Assembly (NCBI GenBank): GCA_013398015.1 | Contig: VZRR01002171.1 | Span: forward strand, 558,001 to 622,000 | Direction: 5' to 3' | From: Oreocharis arfaki | Lineage: Eukaryota; Chordata; Aves; Passeriformes; Paramythiidae | DNA length: 64,000 nucleotides | In this document: piece after piece, positions 1-13,250 of the stretch | Position numbering within the stretch: position 1 is the stretch's first letter | How the letters are laid out: each line of letters starts with the position of its first letter | Translations under genes and position numbers: made by a program | The notes under the pieces: model-generated | Database searches by the model: none | What the model was told of the DNA's origin: nothing | The model's input: only the letters and a program-made list of their open reading frames with translations

Positions 1-3000
1 TAGCATACGTGTGAACTCTTGTAATGTGAGATTCAAAGTCAAACTACTGTGGATTGTGCAGGGTTTAGCATATCGCACACTGTTAAAGTTTACAAATTTG
101 AGCTAGCTAAAAGCAGTTGTGACCTGCTCTGTGCCTGTGATTGACTGTTGTTTGTCATTCTTACAGGCATTATTACTGACAGTGATCTGCTATAGGAAAG
201 GGATACATTTAGAGCAAGGAAACTGGGTTTTTGTGGCTTTTTGGAGCTCCTTTCTTACGAAACCAAAAGGCAGATAACTTCAGCACTTCTAAACCAAGGC
301 TGCCAAACAGTATCACTTACCACTACCTTTAAGGTTATAAATATCTTAGGACATGACATCCACTCACTGATTTGTAGCAAAGATGTTACGAGAATTGTTC
401 ATGCACTGAAGTTTCATTAAAGGTTGAAAACCGTAGCAAAACACCAGGGAAAAAACATTTCTATATTTACACAGTGTCTTAACTCCTTTTTTTTCACCCC
501 TCTGGGGTTGGAAAGGGAACCACCTGTCTCCTTTGCTGATGTCAGACTGCTGCCTGGAGACATGGTGCTATTGGAAAGCACACTATACTGTACATATTTA
601 CACCAAGCTTGTATCTGATTGAGATTGTGCTACGAGACCTGTGAGTTCACAAGTTTCTTCATCATACTCTCATGCATTAAACATGTATTTGAACTCTGGC
701 TTGAAAACCGTGTGATCTTATGATAGACGTATTTATGTAATAGTTAAATGAATGATCATGCGCTCTCCAGCTCCTTTTCCATGCAAATGCAGAGGAAATT
801 GAATATTATAATATTTCAGTGAGATGTCCTCAATAACAAATTACTGTTTAAAATAACCAATATTTGTATGTATATCAATTGCCTAGCAGTTATTTTTGTC
901 TGCTATTTGCATGATATGGAAAAGAGTTTTTCTAGCAAACGTTTTAAGCTACTTGGTGCTGCTTTCCTTTTGGAATGATCACAAGAGTGCACATTTAGGG
1001 ACGTATTTTCCATCTGTTTTTTTGAAGCTGGCAAAGCACATGATTTGGAATAGAAAAGAAGTCTGAAAGTACCCGTACTTGAACTGGTATGTGTTTGATC
1101 CATTCTAGGAATTCTTATTCTGTAGCAGTTGGTAAAGGTGAAAGACTGTATTGTACCCTTGGATTCAGTATGCAGGCAGGGCTCAGGGGCAGTGGGAGCC
1201 CTGTGGGAGTGTCCAGGGGCACACCAGGGCCCCCCTGGGAGTTTTGCTGCTCGGTTACCGAGGCAAGAACCTGAAATGATCAGGGGAGCTCTGTGAACTC
1301 CAGCTGTTTGATGCACTCCTGTGGTGTGGAGGTTTGTTTGAGGTGGGTTCTTTTGCAAAGGCTGGGCTTGAGCTTCTCTTCATACAGCCTTGAGTGATAT
1401 GCCTGATGGAGAGACCCACTGAGTCTTCTGTGTCCTGCAGTGGTGGGTGTGGGGCTGCCAGTGCAAGCTGCTTGTGGGCTTGCTCAAACCTCCCTGTGGC
1501 TTTTGCCAGCAGATGGGAACTCTGTAAGCCAAATACAAGCTTTGCTGCAGGTTTATGACCCATGTACAGGTTGAGGCCTGAGTTTCCATGCAGAGCAGCA
1601 ATGGCATGATGGTGCTTCTTTTCAGAGTGGGGATCTTCACCTGGTGAGCCACAGATCACCTACACACTCTCTGCTTGTCCACAAGTATTGCCTTAGCTCT
1701 TCACATCAGCTCACCCTTTTGGTGGGACTGCTTATTGTACGTGGTAAATAAGGGTGGCAGAATCTGGCCCTGTTGCTCTGTCAGTGGTTGGATCAAGCGG
1801 GGATTCAGTGCAGTAATTTTTTTTAGTTGGGCGTTTTGAAAGTACCAAAATACACGAGGACACTACTGCTCCTGGGAATCCATGGGACTGGGGACACCTA
1901 GGTAAAAAGGGCTCCAAGAAATGTGAACTGTTGCTGCAAAACCTAACTATGGGAAGTAGAGCAGATTTTGGGATAGTAGCGTGCCTGGGGCATCAGATTG
2001 CCCAAATTAAGTTCTGACAAAAGAACTGGATTTCTTTTTGCTGAAGTCTGGAGTAGATCTAGTCAACATCACAGCTGTTGAGCTGCTTATGTCTCCTGAG
2101 CAGTTCAGGCACAATTCCTGGGATATGGAGATGGTTTTTCACTATCAGCTGGATGGGGTTTTTTGGCTGAAGGCTGTTCCAGCAGAAAAACTCATATCAG
2201 TGGGTGTTGCTGAAGCCAGTACTTCTGGATCACTGTGGGAACTAGTTCATTGGTAGTGTGCACCAAACTCATGGTGGTACAAGGGGAGATGTCAGTATCT
2301 CATCTTCCAAAATCTCCTAACTCTTATTATTTTTTTTTTAATTTGTGATTTATTTAGTGTAGCTCTTTGCTGTATGTCATGGACTTTTTTTTTAAAGGAG
2401 ATTGAAAGGTAAGGAAAAACTGGCCTTGCCTATCCTAGAGACAGAGAAGTTACAGCTAGAAATGAATTCTTGGGTCCTCTGTTTCATCCTCATGTGCTAG
2501 CACCATTTTTTTTGTTGTTGTTTACTAAACAGAGTGTTCTAATGTATGATTGATATTAATTAGGTTTCTGCAAAGTACTGCACACCTCGACTTGAACTGA
2601 ACCAGAAATAAATATATTGCCATATATTAACATTTTATTAGTTGAGAAGAAGAATAGGATGAAGACACCTATGTGAAATCCAAAGTATGAACTTCCGATT
2701 GAATTAATGCCAGCAGTGCCTTGAGATTAATTTGGTTACTATGGGTACAGAATAAGAAATAGTATACCATAATGTAACTATGTTTACTGATTCACTTCTG
2801 GCATTAAAAACGAAAATCACATTATACATGCAACAACAGCCTTTTCTTATTTGGAAGAAGGTGGGTACACTTTAGTAATTAAAGTGAATGTTGCCTTCTG
2901 AAAAGTGCCAGTACTCCAGCAGAAGAAGAGTGCTGTTCTTACAGAGGATCTGCCCCATCACAAGCAGCAGAACTGCAATACACCAAAAGAGACCTGAAAC

Positions 3001-4732
3001 ACAAAGAAAATACTACCAACCCAGGAAGCTGCCAGTCTTCTACAGCTTCTCATTAAATATCTCTTGTAACATGATAACATCTGTTTCATGTACCATTCAA
3101 CTGGTCAAATATGAGTTTCCTATCCTTGTCCCACTTCCTATCTCATCAGTATGTAGGAGAAGGAATAAGTTTTGCATCTTAAGATGTTGAAAGCTGAGCA
3201 ATAATAAAATAATGCAATAGAAATACGATATATTCAGAAAGCAATTATTTTAAGGAGTTTCAGTTTTGACATGGCTAAATTAAGTATGAAGCTTTTTGTT
3301 TTTATACTTACTGTCAAGAACGTTGTTAAATACTGATACCACCTCCTAAGAGAACAACTTTTAAATACCAAAATGAAAAGGATAAGCATTAAATATTTTG
3401 GTAGATATATTGTGCCATAATGTATACTGTCTTGTTCTTAATACAAGGCACAGTAGGGCTTAATTAAAAAGTGATTGTACGATCTATCACAAACCTGCAT
3501 TAGGGATATGGATGCCAAGAAAATTAAGTTGAATAGGTGGTGATAATGAAATCGATATTTTATTGAATAGCTTTTATTCCTATGCTTTTGTTTGCTATTC
3601 TTGCCTTCCTTTCAGTAAGATGTTTTCCATCCAAAATTCTTTGAAGGGATTCATTTAGTCTGATGCTGCTTTGTTTCATTATTTTATCAGTGTAAGTTAT
3701 TTTATTCATTTTTTGACAGAGTGAAATGCCTTGACAAACTTCTGACTCCGTCAGAACAGAGCATGACAGTAAACAAAGAAAAGCAAGTCCTTATGAGGTC
3801 GTTCCTGCTAGGAGTAGCTAGCTAACAACTGGTACAACGGTGATTTTCTATTTCATGTAAGCAAACGTCACAGTCACTCAAAGCCTCCAGGGCAGCCCTA
3901 CAATCTGATTTTAGTAGAGATTTTTCCTGTTCCAGCTCCTGGTGTGACTTTAGGACCTGCTAAGTAGAGTGTTTAGCATTAGAGAACAATGAAATATAGC
4001 ATAATACCAAGTGAAGAATATATACAATAAAAGTAAGTGTACAGGCTGGGTCAAAATCTCCCTTGTTATAACTTCATCAACTTAAATGCTATTGATTTTT
4101 CAGGTACCACTGACCTGAAATTGCTGGGATTGTGCTTGGGATGAATTTGACCTATACCGTTAAGGCCAAGCAGAGCCACAGTTTTGAAAGTAATGCAAAG
4201 AAATAGTTACCATGTATTCTGCTGTCTTGTAATTCTACACCAGTCACTCAGTTCAGTGCACTGTTGCAAAGTCTCTTCTTAAGATGGGTAGAACTGTGTA
4301 TGCAAGCACTGCAGAAAACAATAAACGAGCTTATTGTTCCCCTTTATATTTTTAAGAGTGGTGTGCTGCAAACCAGACAGCCTGTGCTTTCTGAACAGAG
4401 CTGCTGGGGCAGCTGGCACATCCCCACTTACTAGGTTCAGTGTTGTCAGTGTCCTTTAAGTGGCAAAAATCAAATAGCAAAAAGAAAAGGCTGGTTTTCA
4501 TAATCTTTCTGCTTGTGTGTCTCAAAAAGACACATATCACATATCGCCGTGCACTGCACATTGCAACTTGCAGCTTGTTTCGTGCCTGGGTGCAGTAGGC
4601 AACGTGGGATAATTTGCTAGAGAAGACAGGCACAGCACAAGGCTCTTGAAAGCCATGAGAGGCACTGAAAGCTTGTGTTCGTGGTATGCAGCAGTATAGA
4701 TATTTGAAAGGTTAGGTTCTGTCTATTTTTAG

Positions 4733-4742
4733 GTAGCCTTCA
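4733..4742 (+). promoter_or_regulatory. Possible MEF2 site, distal upstream
   Basis: CTATTTTTAG fits the MEF2 consensus CTA(A/T)4TAG exactly. MEF2 is an established activator of PPARGC1A in muscle, but its known sites are nearer the promoter than this one, about 8.5 kb upstream. Roughly one such match is expected by chance in 64 kb, and another occurs in intron 2 (35914-35923), so this is weak evidence. Confidence 0.2.
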
Positions 4743-6400
4743 CACTGGAACTGATCTAAAAATGAAGGGAACATAAAAATTGCACGTGTCTCTCCTGATT
4801 TATCAGAGATTTTTTGACAAAATGCATTAAAAAAGGCTGTCCTCTGAATCAGAGATACTTTTTTCTGAAGTATAGCTGTGCTTCTTATTTAGAAGGAGTC
4901 TTTATGTTCTTGATTAAAATGCCAGTGCTGTCTATTTCACTCCAAGATCAGCATTTTCAGATTTTAGCAAAGTTAAAGAAATATGACTTTCCTACTTATT
5001 GTTTGGGAAGATTTATTCACTTCTGTAAATGAATTTTTTAAAATTGGCAAGGCCTTTTATCTCATATAAAATAAATCTGAAGATAAATGATCTTTTCCAC
5101 TAACATCACCTATCATTAAAGTGGCTAAATGAAAATCAAAATGTGTTGCTATTTAGTGCTTGCTCGCCTTTTTACGGGAGATGAAATTGAGCATGTTTAC
5201 TGGGCAGGAATTGTCAGCTTTGCTTCAATTTATAGCATTGTCCAGGATATAAATTAACAACCACCATGTGTTTTCCCCCACTCTCCCTGGAAGATGGTAG
5301 CCCTGTCTCCCCAATGTACATCTCCAGCTTGCTGTGCATGCTGCTACCCTTCCTTAAAGAAAACCTGCAAACAATGTAAAATTGTGTTGCATTGAACTGA
5401 AGTGCAAATATTTTTCCATGTCTCTGTAAACAGGAGTGCATGTGAGAATGAAACAGCTGGAGGTCTACCTCCAGAAAACCCCCGGGGATGCGTCACACTC
5501 ATTTCTCCAGTCTATGCAATCTCAGTTTAATAAATTGGTAATAATATTATGATGAAGTGCTCTTTGGGGTTGGTTTGCTTTTTTTTCAGAGGTTTTTTTT
5601 TTTTTACACAGCAACTTGCACATAAATTAAAATAATCTTCCATTCTGACAGTCTCCTATTTTTACTTGGTTCTTTGTTCCTCAGAGAGGAAAGGGGAGCC
5701 TGCAATGGGCAAAAGGGAAAGGTGCACTCTGGTGAAGTCTCCTTTTCAGTGTGAATCTTACACAGTCCTTTCAATGCTTTCGGTTAAATGCGTTGCCCCG
5801 GCTTGCACTTCCACGTGTGGAGTTCAAAAGAGCAGAAACAACAAATAGTGTTTAATTGAGCCAGATTGCTGGGGAATTTTACAGTGGTAGAGATCCATTA
5901 GGGACAAACATAGAAGTAGCAAACTTGCCTTATTTGTTGATAGACATGAAGTAATGAAAGTACAGTTATAGCTCTTGGGAGGAAGCATGAATCTTCCTGG
6001 TACCCACTTAAAAAATAATATATAATCAGTGTCCCAGGGCAAAGGATGTTCAGCAAATACTAAATTTCTTGGGAACAAAAGATGTTTAAAATGGTGATAG
6101 CTGATGCAATCTTAGTGCTTTATCCCTGTTGCATTCACAAGGGAAAGCTGGGGAAGCCTGAATGGTATGAAAACTTTAAAAAAAAAAAAAGGTGGAAATG
6201 TGTGGAGGAGTTTCTGCTTTGAACTGTCTTGGTCCCACCTTCTGTGATAAGGTCTGATTCAAAGCGTGCCTAAATCCATTTAAAGATTTCCATCCCCTTC
6301 CAAAGGATTTAGAGCAGTCACCCCTTCCAGTTACTTTAACCCCTGTTTTACTTCACTGCATTTTCTCATACAGGTATTGAGGCAAGTGATTTGGACAGAA

Positions 6401-6420
6401 TAAAATAAAATAAAATAAAA
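6401..6420 (+). repeat. (TAAAA)4 microsatellite
   Basis: Four tandem TAAAA pentamers, followed by further A-rich sequence to about 6428. A simple repeat with no sign of function. Confidence 0.85.
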
Positions 6421-9400
6421 ATTAAAAAGTAACTCACCCAAACCTTTCTGTGGCAAGTCCTCCCATTCCATCTCTGCACTAGCTTGTTTGACCCTGAGTC
6501 AGAGGTGAAAGTACTGACAAATTTCTTGTCAAAAGCATCGCTGGAGGAGGGTCAGCCTCTACAGGTTTACAGCTGCACTTTGTATAGCTAATAAGCCTGG
6601 GGCTAAATGCTTATCTTCCTTTATTTCGGTTATCTGAATTGGGGATGGAGGGAGGATGACATCTCTCGCCATTTGTGCAACTTTTTTAGATTAATATTGC
6701 AGCTCCAAGAAAAATGAATAATTGGACTTTTGAGCAGAGAGTGGAACCACAAAACCCATAGGGATTCCTCTAGCACTAGTCACTAGTTTGCATATTGCAA
6801 GTTAACTGCAATTTATGAAGGGTTCTGGCTAAAAATAACTCCAGGGCTCAATTTTGGCTGGCAGGAACTACTAGTTAAGAGGTCAGGCAAAGCTGATCCT
6901 TCAGAAGCCTTGTCTGCATGAGACTGATGTCTGTTGCCATGAGGTGATCCCATCTCCACTTGGCTTGTCCTTAGCTGACTCATGAAAACTGGGTGCAGGG
7001 GCTGTGGGGAGCTGGGGAAGGGGACCTTTGCTGCAGTCTGAGAGCTTCAGAGGCCAAGCAGTGAGTGCTGGCTGCTGCATGAGTGGAGCTATGTTGCCCA
7101 CTGACAGGAGTTTGCGCAAAAGCTCGCACTCTTCTGCAGGCAGGCATATCCCTATAAAGGGTAACTTGATCCATAAGTGTATTTAAAAAACCCCAAACAC
7201 TAGGTCTTGTGTATGATATCTTCATTTTATTTTGTTTGCCTAAAATTGTTGCAGAGCAAATCTGTGGCCTGTGTTACTAAAATCGCATCAGATTACTACA
7301 CTCCAGAATTATTTCTGCATTATACTTTGTTTTAATATGAAAAATGCCAAGAGCTAGGCCCAAGAAAAAAGGCTGACTCAGTTCCACTGAGCTCTGTCTG
7401 AAGAGAGTCGTACTTGAAGATGAGAGATGTGTTGGTTAGGCTGTCTGTCATCTCTAGTTTATTAAAAAGAATTGCTAGGAGGCACTAAAACTGTCCACTG
7501 CCTTTCCCTCTGTTCCTTCACTCAAAGGTGCTTCATTCACATCGACTTTACCATAGTGGTTTTGTGTAGAACAAGATTTGATTTTAGAGTATTTAAAGGT
7601 TACTGTTCTCTCCAGTGCTGTGCTGCAGCCTTGTGTGTGCTTCACTGCAGTCGCCTTACCAGCCATTTTAGAGAGGAGATAGTCTGTTATGGAAATAAGA
7701 GAATTTTTCTTCTACTAGCTACTGTGAGCATCAGCATGGATCTGGTAGGGAGTGTGTTCTCCTGCACTGCTGTGGCAGCCTGGGCATCACAGCTCCCCTC
7801 CAGGCTGGGAGGCCCTGGATGGGTCACTAAATGGCCAGATGGCAAAGCAAACTCCAAATGCAATGTGACAGCTGGGTGGCCACCTCAGTGAAGGCTGGCA
7901 GGTTTGAAGGCTGATAGCTCCCACCAAATTGCTTATGGTTGCACCAGGGAATTTTCTGTACCCTAAGATATCAAATCCATGGTGGTTGTTCAGGGGATCA
8001 TCCTCTTCAGATCCTCTTAGAAAAAGTCAGTAAAAACTAGATTGGCATTAACTCTGAACAAGTCAGGGAACAAAAGCTGCAGGGTAATTAAGCTGCACCT
8101 AATCTCTAGGTGCTCACGGGAAAGGGTGCAAGGTGGATGGTAATAGGGATAATGAAAAAGATCTGGGTGGGGTGTTCCAGAGCTCTGCTGAGTGTTGCAA
8201 ATATGAAGTGTGTTCCTGAAGCTTCCCCAGGTTCTGCCCTGTGTGGCTGAAGCTGGAGAAGACAATTGCCTGTCCCCAGAAGGAGTGTGAGCATCCCAGC
8301 AAGGCTGGGAGTGGGAGAGGAAGGGCACAACTACTGAGTAAGGGCAGATGTTCCAGGCCCCTGAGCAGGAATGTCAGAAACCAGTTCCTTGGGTCTGATA
8401 ATACCAGATATGAGCAGGTTTTGGTCTCTTCCCAGGACTTGAATGTGTGGGAGGATAAGGGGATAATAAGAACTTTATGACTTCTTTTGTTCTAAGGAAA
8501 TACCAGCAGTGAGGTGAGTAAGGGAGAGATGATGAAGATCTGCAACGGTCTGCGATTTTGATGTGGTCCTGCCTGCTCTGCCAACCTGCAAGACAGTGCA
8601 AAACTGGAATCTGTCTCCTTGGCTTGCCTGGGTGTCTGTGCTCAGACAGCACCACAGCCTCCCCAGGAAACGGATGTGTTTACATGGCTCCATTTCTCAA
8701 ACATACCGGGGTCATAAATTTAAAGGTAGATACTCTTTTAAAGATCAGCCTTTCTATAAAACAGTAACACCCAAGTGAAAGAAATTGTATTCCTTTTAGC
8801 AAGCCTGACAAGCTGGATTTTCCTGCAAATCATAGCAAAGGAGGGTCCTGGAGAACATATGCTCCAAATGTTGGAGGGAAACAAGTGACAAATATATTTT
8901 TATGTAATCGGCTGGAGTGGGTTTGTTTTTCTTGTTTTTAATAACGAGTAAGTGAAATGTGCTTATAAAGAGGGTGATGTTCAGAAAAGTATAAGAAAAA
9001 TTATAGGAAGATTTCTTGTAGTGGGTACCTGTGATCCTCCTGCTTCACTTGAACACTCCTGGAAGGTTTTACTACAAGCACCCAGTTACAAAGAGTCGCA
9101 TGTCTGCAAGCCCGGTTAACACTGATAATCAGGTAATCTGCACTAATAGTAAATAGTCATAGTCAGGTCCAGTTGCATGTGAACAAGCGAGTGATTTCCT
9201 CTGGCATTCAGTGCTGTTTATTTGAGCCCTCAGTCTGTGGAGGCAGATGTGGCAAAATTCAGCCTGGTGTCAGTAATGTCAGTAACGCATCGCTGTTCGG
9301 AGAAAGTTATTTTGGACTCTCAAATATACAGCTCCTCAGACAGCAGCCCGTGACCCAGAGCTGGGCCAGGAATTAACTTGGCCCTGATCTCTGGAGTTTT

Positions 9401-12400
9401 TTAGAGAGCTGGTTCAGATCACTATCTTGGGTTAAAAAAACCCTCAGATCATAACTGCCCTAACAAAACTAGAGAGAGCAGACAGCTTTATTCCATTGTA
9501 GAATTACTGCACCAATGAACCCAGAAGTTCGAGGAGTTTGATTCACTGGCTTATGCTATTGAGAGTGTATTCTGGGTAGGACGAAGTGGATAAATAAGGA
9601 AAAGAAGATGAGAAGGAGAAAAAAAAAAGTAAACAAATAGGATAGGAGTGGAACAGAGAGAATGGACTGGAGAACAAATACAGGACTGTGCAAAAAATAA
9701 GAGTAAAGATGCACAGAAGGAAGATTTTTAATAAAAAGTTAATAGGGCACATATACTTTATATAGAACACCATTCACGCTAACACACCTTTGGAGTGCAG
9801 TTTGCTCTTTTATATACAACATTGGCTGATCTTTTGCTGTAAGGCCATTCACTCTTGGAGGGTTGAGCAGAAAGAGTTGAATCGATGTGAGAACTGATTT
9901 GCAAACCTCATTGGGCTGAAACTTCAGCACTATTTTTATATACAAGTTTGCTTGTCCTTACTCCACTGGAAAAGTAGCAAACTTTGCTGAAAATCAGCAA
10001 GTACCACAATCTTGGGGGCAAGGAAAGAAAATTTTTCTTCCTCAGTGCCATAATGAAGGGTCTAAGTTTTGGATTTCAAAATCATGAGGTCCCCAAAATC
10101 AGTAGCTTCTTTAAGAGACCTAAATTACAGGGAATAAAAACCTGGCCATAGCTAGAAAATATAGGTGGAAGGAGAAAGAGAGAAAATTAATGCTGAATCC
10201 AGGAAAAAGTCAAGGACAGAGGGCTTGAAGGCTTTGGTCTTTCATTTCTATTTCCTGTTGTTGCAGGTAGCCATACATTCTAGTCCTGTTAGAAATATGT
10301 CAGAATTTGGGAATTAGTGCCCAAATGCTGTTGGAAGGCTTACTAGAACTTTCTTGAATCATGGCCCTTAAAGAAGAAAAGGCAAAATTTGGGAATTCCT
10401 GGGACCTGGTACAGACTAACCTGAAAACAGAGGAAATGCCGTGATTAAAGAGGTGGTCTGATAAAGGACATTTCAACAGGGCAGATTGTGTCAAAGGGGC
10501 CTGCAGACTTTGTCAGCTGAGGGAGGGTTTTCTTTGTATGTGTTTGTTATGGAACCAAATATCCAGTGTGTGTATGTGCTTAGATATTGCCCCACAAAAG
10601 ATGTTTGTGCAATTCTTTACTGTTGTCAAAACAGAGGGAAGAGCATTGCTAAAGCTTCTGGGGAATGTTCAGAAGACAAGGTTTCCTTTGAGGAAGCAGC
10701 TTAGGTGCTGGCTGGGTTTCACAGGCTACATTTGCATATGCGGAGGCTGTATCGTTTCCAAACTACACCACCACTGAAGCTGTCTCCCTTGCTTTTCTCC
10801 TCCTTGGGGCACTATGCTCAAAACCCACATTAAAACATGAGAAAAAAAGATCCTAGTGGGTACATTTGTACTATAGCTGCAGTTAGACACTTCAGTTAAA
10901 AAAAAATTCCTCCCAAGCAATGGGGAACTCTTGTTGAAATCTCAGAGTCTTTTGTAGTTGGGGTCTTCCTTGGCATCTCTTCCAGGTTACACTGGAACTG
11001 CCAGAAAAGTTCAAGCTATAATGTAGATAGGGCCATAGAAAAGCTCTGGGGGCTCTGTAATTATTACCTATTGGTTGCTCCCTCTATAGTGCACTAAAAA
11101 AGTTATTCAATCTCTAAAGCTTGTATGGTGAGAGCACCACTAAGGTCACAGTTTATGTTTATCAGTTAACTTGCTAATTTGAAGGAAAAGCATTGAAGTG
11201 GAAATGTAGAAAATAGAAACAACATGAGCAGGTCAAAATATCCAAAACAGCAATATGAAATGTTCCAGTGTAAATACATTTCTATAAAAGGTGTGAATGA
11301 AACTTCAAAAAAACCCAGATGATGGATTCGGCACAGTCAATGAACACAATTATAAGTAGGTATTGAAGGAGAATATTCCACCAACCATGGATCCACAGAT
11401 AATAATTAATAAGCACCGACTCCACTCCACGCAGGTGCCCAGTATTATTTCACAGTTGACTGTTCAGGGGGTAGAGGTACTCACCTTTGCCACAGATCTT
11501 AATAATTTACTGCAGTTTTATCATTAAATCAGCATATAATTGGGAAGGAAATTAGGGGTTTTTTTTTCATGAGAGCAGAGCAATACCATTAATTTAATTA
11601 TTTGTAGAAAAAGCTTTCTGTAGTTATTCGGTAATTTGCTGTGGTTTTTTTTAATTAAGTAAAGTAAAAACAATGCCATTTTTGCCATCAGTGCTTGGTG
11701 AAAATATGACAGTGTGATGTGATTTGCAACTTAAGCACAAATTTGGAAGAATGTCCATTTTATCAGGACTGGCAATAATGGATTACAAGGAAACACAAAT
11801 AAGCTAAGAATATATCTGAGACCTCCTACCATTTCTGAAGGTTCCAGTGTCTGTGAGAAAAAGGCTATTTCAAGAATTGTACTTATTTATTTTATTTCTC
11901 TCAGCAAAATTGCCATAGCCTTGTATAATAATTGAATTCATTTAGTCTTTAGAATACTCAAGTTTGCAAATAACAATGAAAATGAATATTTCATGACATG
12001 GAGGATGATAAGCTGTAGTTTTGTAACTTTGACTGGTAGCCCAGCACAAGGGAGCCAGCATTTGCATTTCACGAGAATTTTTGCACCCAGATAATTAAAA
12101 GAACTGCAGCTTAAGACAATAAACAGACAGGTGCAGGTAGTTAAACAAGACCTTTATTTTTAGGGGTTTTTTTTCCCTGTTGTAGACAACATTTTGCAGT
12201 TCAGTTTGGTACATGGATCTTGTGGTTTATGCCGTGCAAAGGGGCATCACAAACCAGTTGCACCTGCAGCAGCCCCTGTTGTCTGGGAAAGGCTTTGACG
12301 GGGAGACAGGTCTGTTAACAGTGTGTCTGGATTTTCACACAAGAGATTTTTAAATTTATTTATTTTCAATGAACAAACGCTGGGTCCAGGTCAGAAAGGT

Positions 12401-12636
12401 ACAGAAATGCGCCCTGAGGCAGATTATAGAGGTGGGCGGGGGTCAGGGCGGTCATGGGCAGGACCTTGTAACAGCCATGGTTTCTTGGGGAATACGCTGA
12501 GACAGAGAAGTGATTAAAGAGCAGCTCAGAAGTACTGTAATCCATCTGGGAACAGGATCAGGCTTCCCCCTCGGAGCAGGTGAGATAACTGTAGGAACGT
12601 TTTTTATAGATGCTGAGTCCGTTTCAGAGAAATGCT

Positions 12637-12664
12637 GGGGTGGGGGTGTGGGGGGGGGCCGGGG
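12637..12664 (+). other. G-quadruplex-forming motif upstream of promoter
   Basis: Four G runs of 4, 5, 9 and 4 bases are separated by loops of 1, 3 and 2 bases, fitting the canonical intramolecular G-quadruplex pattern on the coding strand. It lies about 600 bp before the inferred transcription start. Folding or any regulatory role is inference. Confidence 0.55.
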
Positions 12665-13158
12665 TGCCGAGACATTTACCGTGGAAAAACTAACTTGAGT
12701 TGCAATTGTCCATGAGATACCATTAGCCTAACTAAAATACTTGGGGAGGTGCAAAATCCCCGAGTGCAAAAAATGTTGGGAGGTGGTGTAACTTTTGCCG
12801 AACTCTGGGATAGCCTCTCCAAAGAGAACAGCGCCGGGGAGGCGGTGCAGGCACTGGAAAGGGTGTGCTGGGGCTTCTCAGAGCACGCAGGCTGTAGCTC
12901 GGCTGGGAGTCACTTCACTTTTTCTTTATTACGAGCACAGCTTCGCCTATTGTGTGCTGGGCTGGGGGGGAAGACAAAGAAAGCAAGCTAAGAAATTAAA
13001 AAAGATGGGGAGGGGTGGGAGCTGCTCTACGGCTGGAGCAGCGTTCCGGGGGTGTGGCGTGGAAATCTGCTTTGAATCACAGCGGGTTGCCGCGGCCGCC
13101 GAGGTCTGAGCGGGTTTTGCAAAGATTTGCTTCACTTCAGGCTGGGTCTGCCCCTGGC

Positions 13159-13166
13159 TGACGTCA
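13159..13166 (+). promoter_or_regulatory. PPARGC1A: cAMP-response element (TGACGTCA)
   Basis: A perfect palindromic CRE, TGACGTCA, sits about 90 bp upstream of the inferred transcription start. In mammals a CRE at a similar proximal position lets CREB/ATF2 induce PPARGC1A after glucagon, beta-adrenergic or cold signals. Sequence and position both fit. Use in this species is inferred. Confidence 0.75.
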
Positions 13167-13170
13167 CGGG

Positions 13171-13188
13171 CTGGAGCAGCGGCTCCAG
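13171..13188. repeat. Perfect inverted repeat beside the CRE
   Basis: CTGGAGC and its reverse complement GCTCCAG flank a 4-base spacer (AGCG), 4 bp after the CRE. It could be a dimeric protein site, a small hairpin or chance. Confidence 0.4.
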
Positions 13189-13216
13189 AAGGCTGGATGA
13201 GTGACAGCCCAGCCTA

Positions 13217-13227
13217 CTTTTTAATAG
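13217..13227 (+). promoter_or_regulatory. PPARGC1A: TATA-like / MEF2-like box of core promoter
   Basis: CTTTTTAATAG lies about 24-34 bp before the inferred start near 13251, the right spacing for a TATA-type element. It is also one base off the MEF2 consensus. I recall similar A+T-rich sequence at the mammalian proximal promoter, but could not check an alignment. Confidence 0.45.
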
Positions 13228-13231
13228 CTTT

Positions 13232-13241
13232 GTCATGTGAC
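13232..13241 (+). promoter_or_regulatory. PPARGC1A: E-box/M-box (GTCATGTGAC)
   Basis: The CATGTG core has flanks that make it one base from the palindromic CLEAR element GTCACGTGAC and similar to the MITF M-box. MITF and TFEB are established regulators of PPARGC1A in mammals. The site lies between the A+T box and the inferred start. Binding here is inferred. Confidence 0.45.
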
Positions 13242-13250
13242 GGGGAACAG

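Larger units (their letters stand above)
1..12636. other. Upstream region, no gene recognised
   Basis: About 12.6 kb of mostly A+T-rich sequence before the PPARGC1A promoter. Open frames here are short (151 codons at most), overlap each other on both strands and resemble no protein family I know. I see no tRNA, rRNA or recognisable transposon copy. Visible items are a TAAAA pentamer run (6401-6420), poly-T tracts near 5580-5607 and one perfect MEF2-type site (4733-4742). In mammals alternative first exons lie about 14 kb or more upstream. I looked for the short alternative N-terminus I remember from mouse and did not find it, so any such exon here is unresolved. Confidence 0.6.

Noticed and set aside
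903..1358. 151-codon minus-strand ORF
   Set aside because: No recognisable domain, overlaps other random frames, and lacks gene-like context.
12795..13109. 104-codon ORF just upstream of the promoter
   Set aside because: Open because of high G+C and few stops; no conserved motif and it ends in the CpG-rich promoter zone.
1..13250. Alternative upstream first exons of PPARGC1A (mouse exon 1b type)
   Set aside because: I searched by eye for the short alternative N-terminus followed by a donor and found no convincing match; it may lie beyond the left edge or have diverged.
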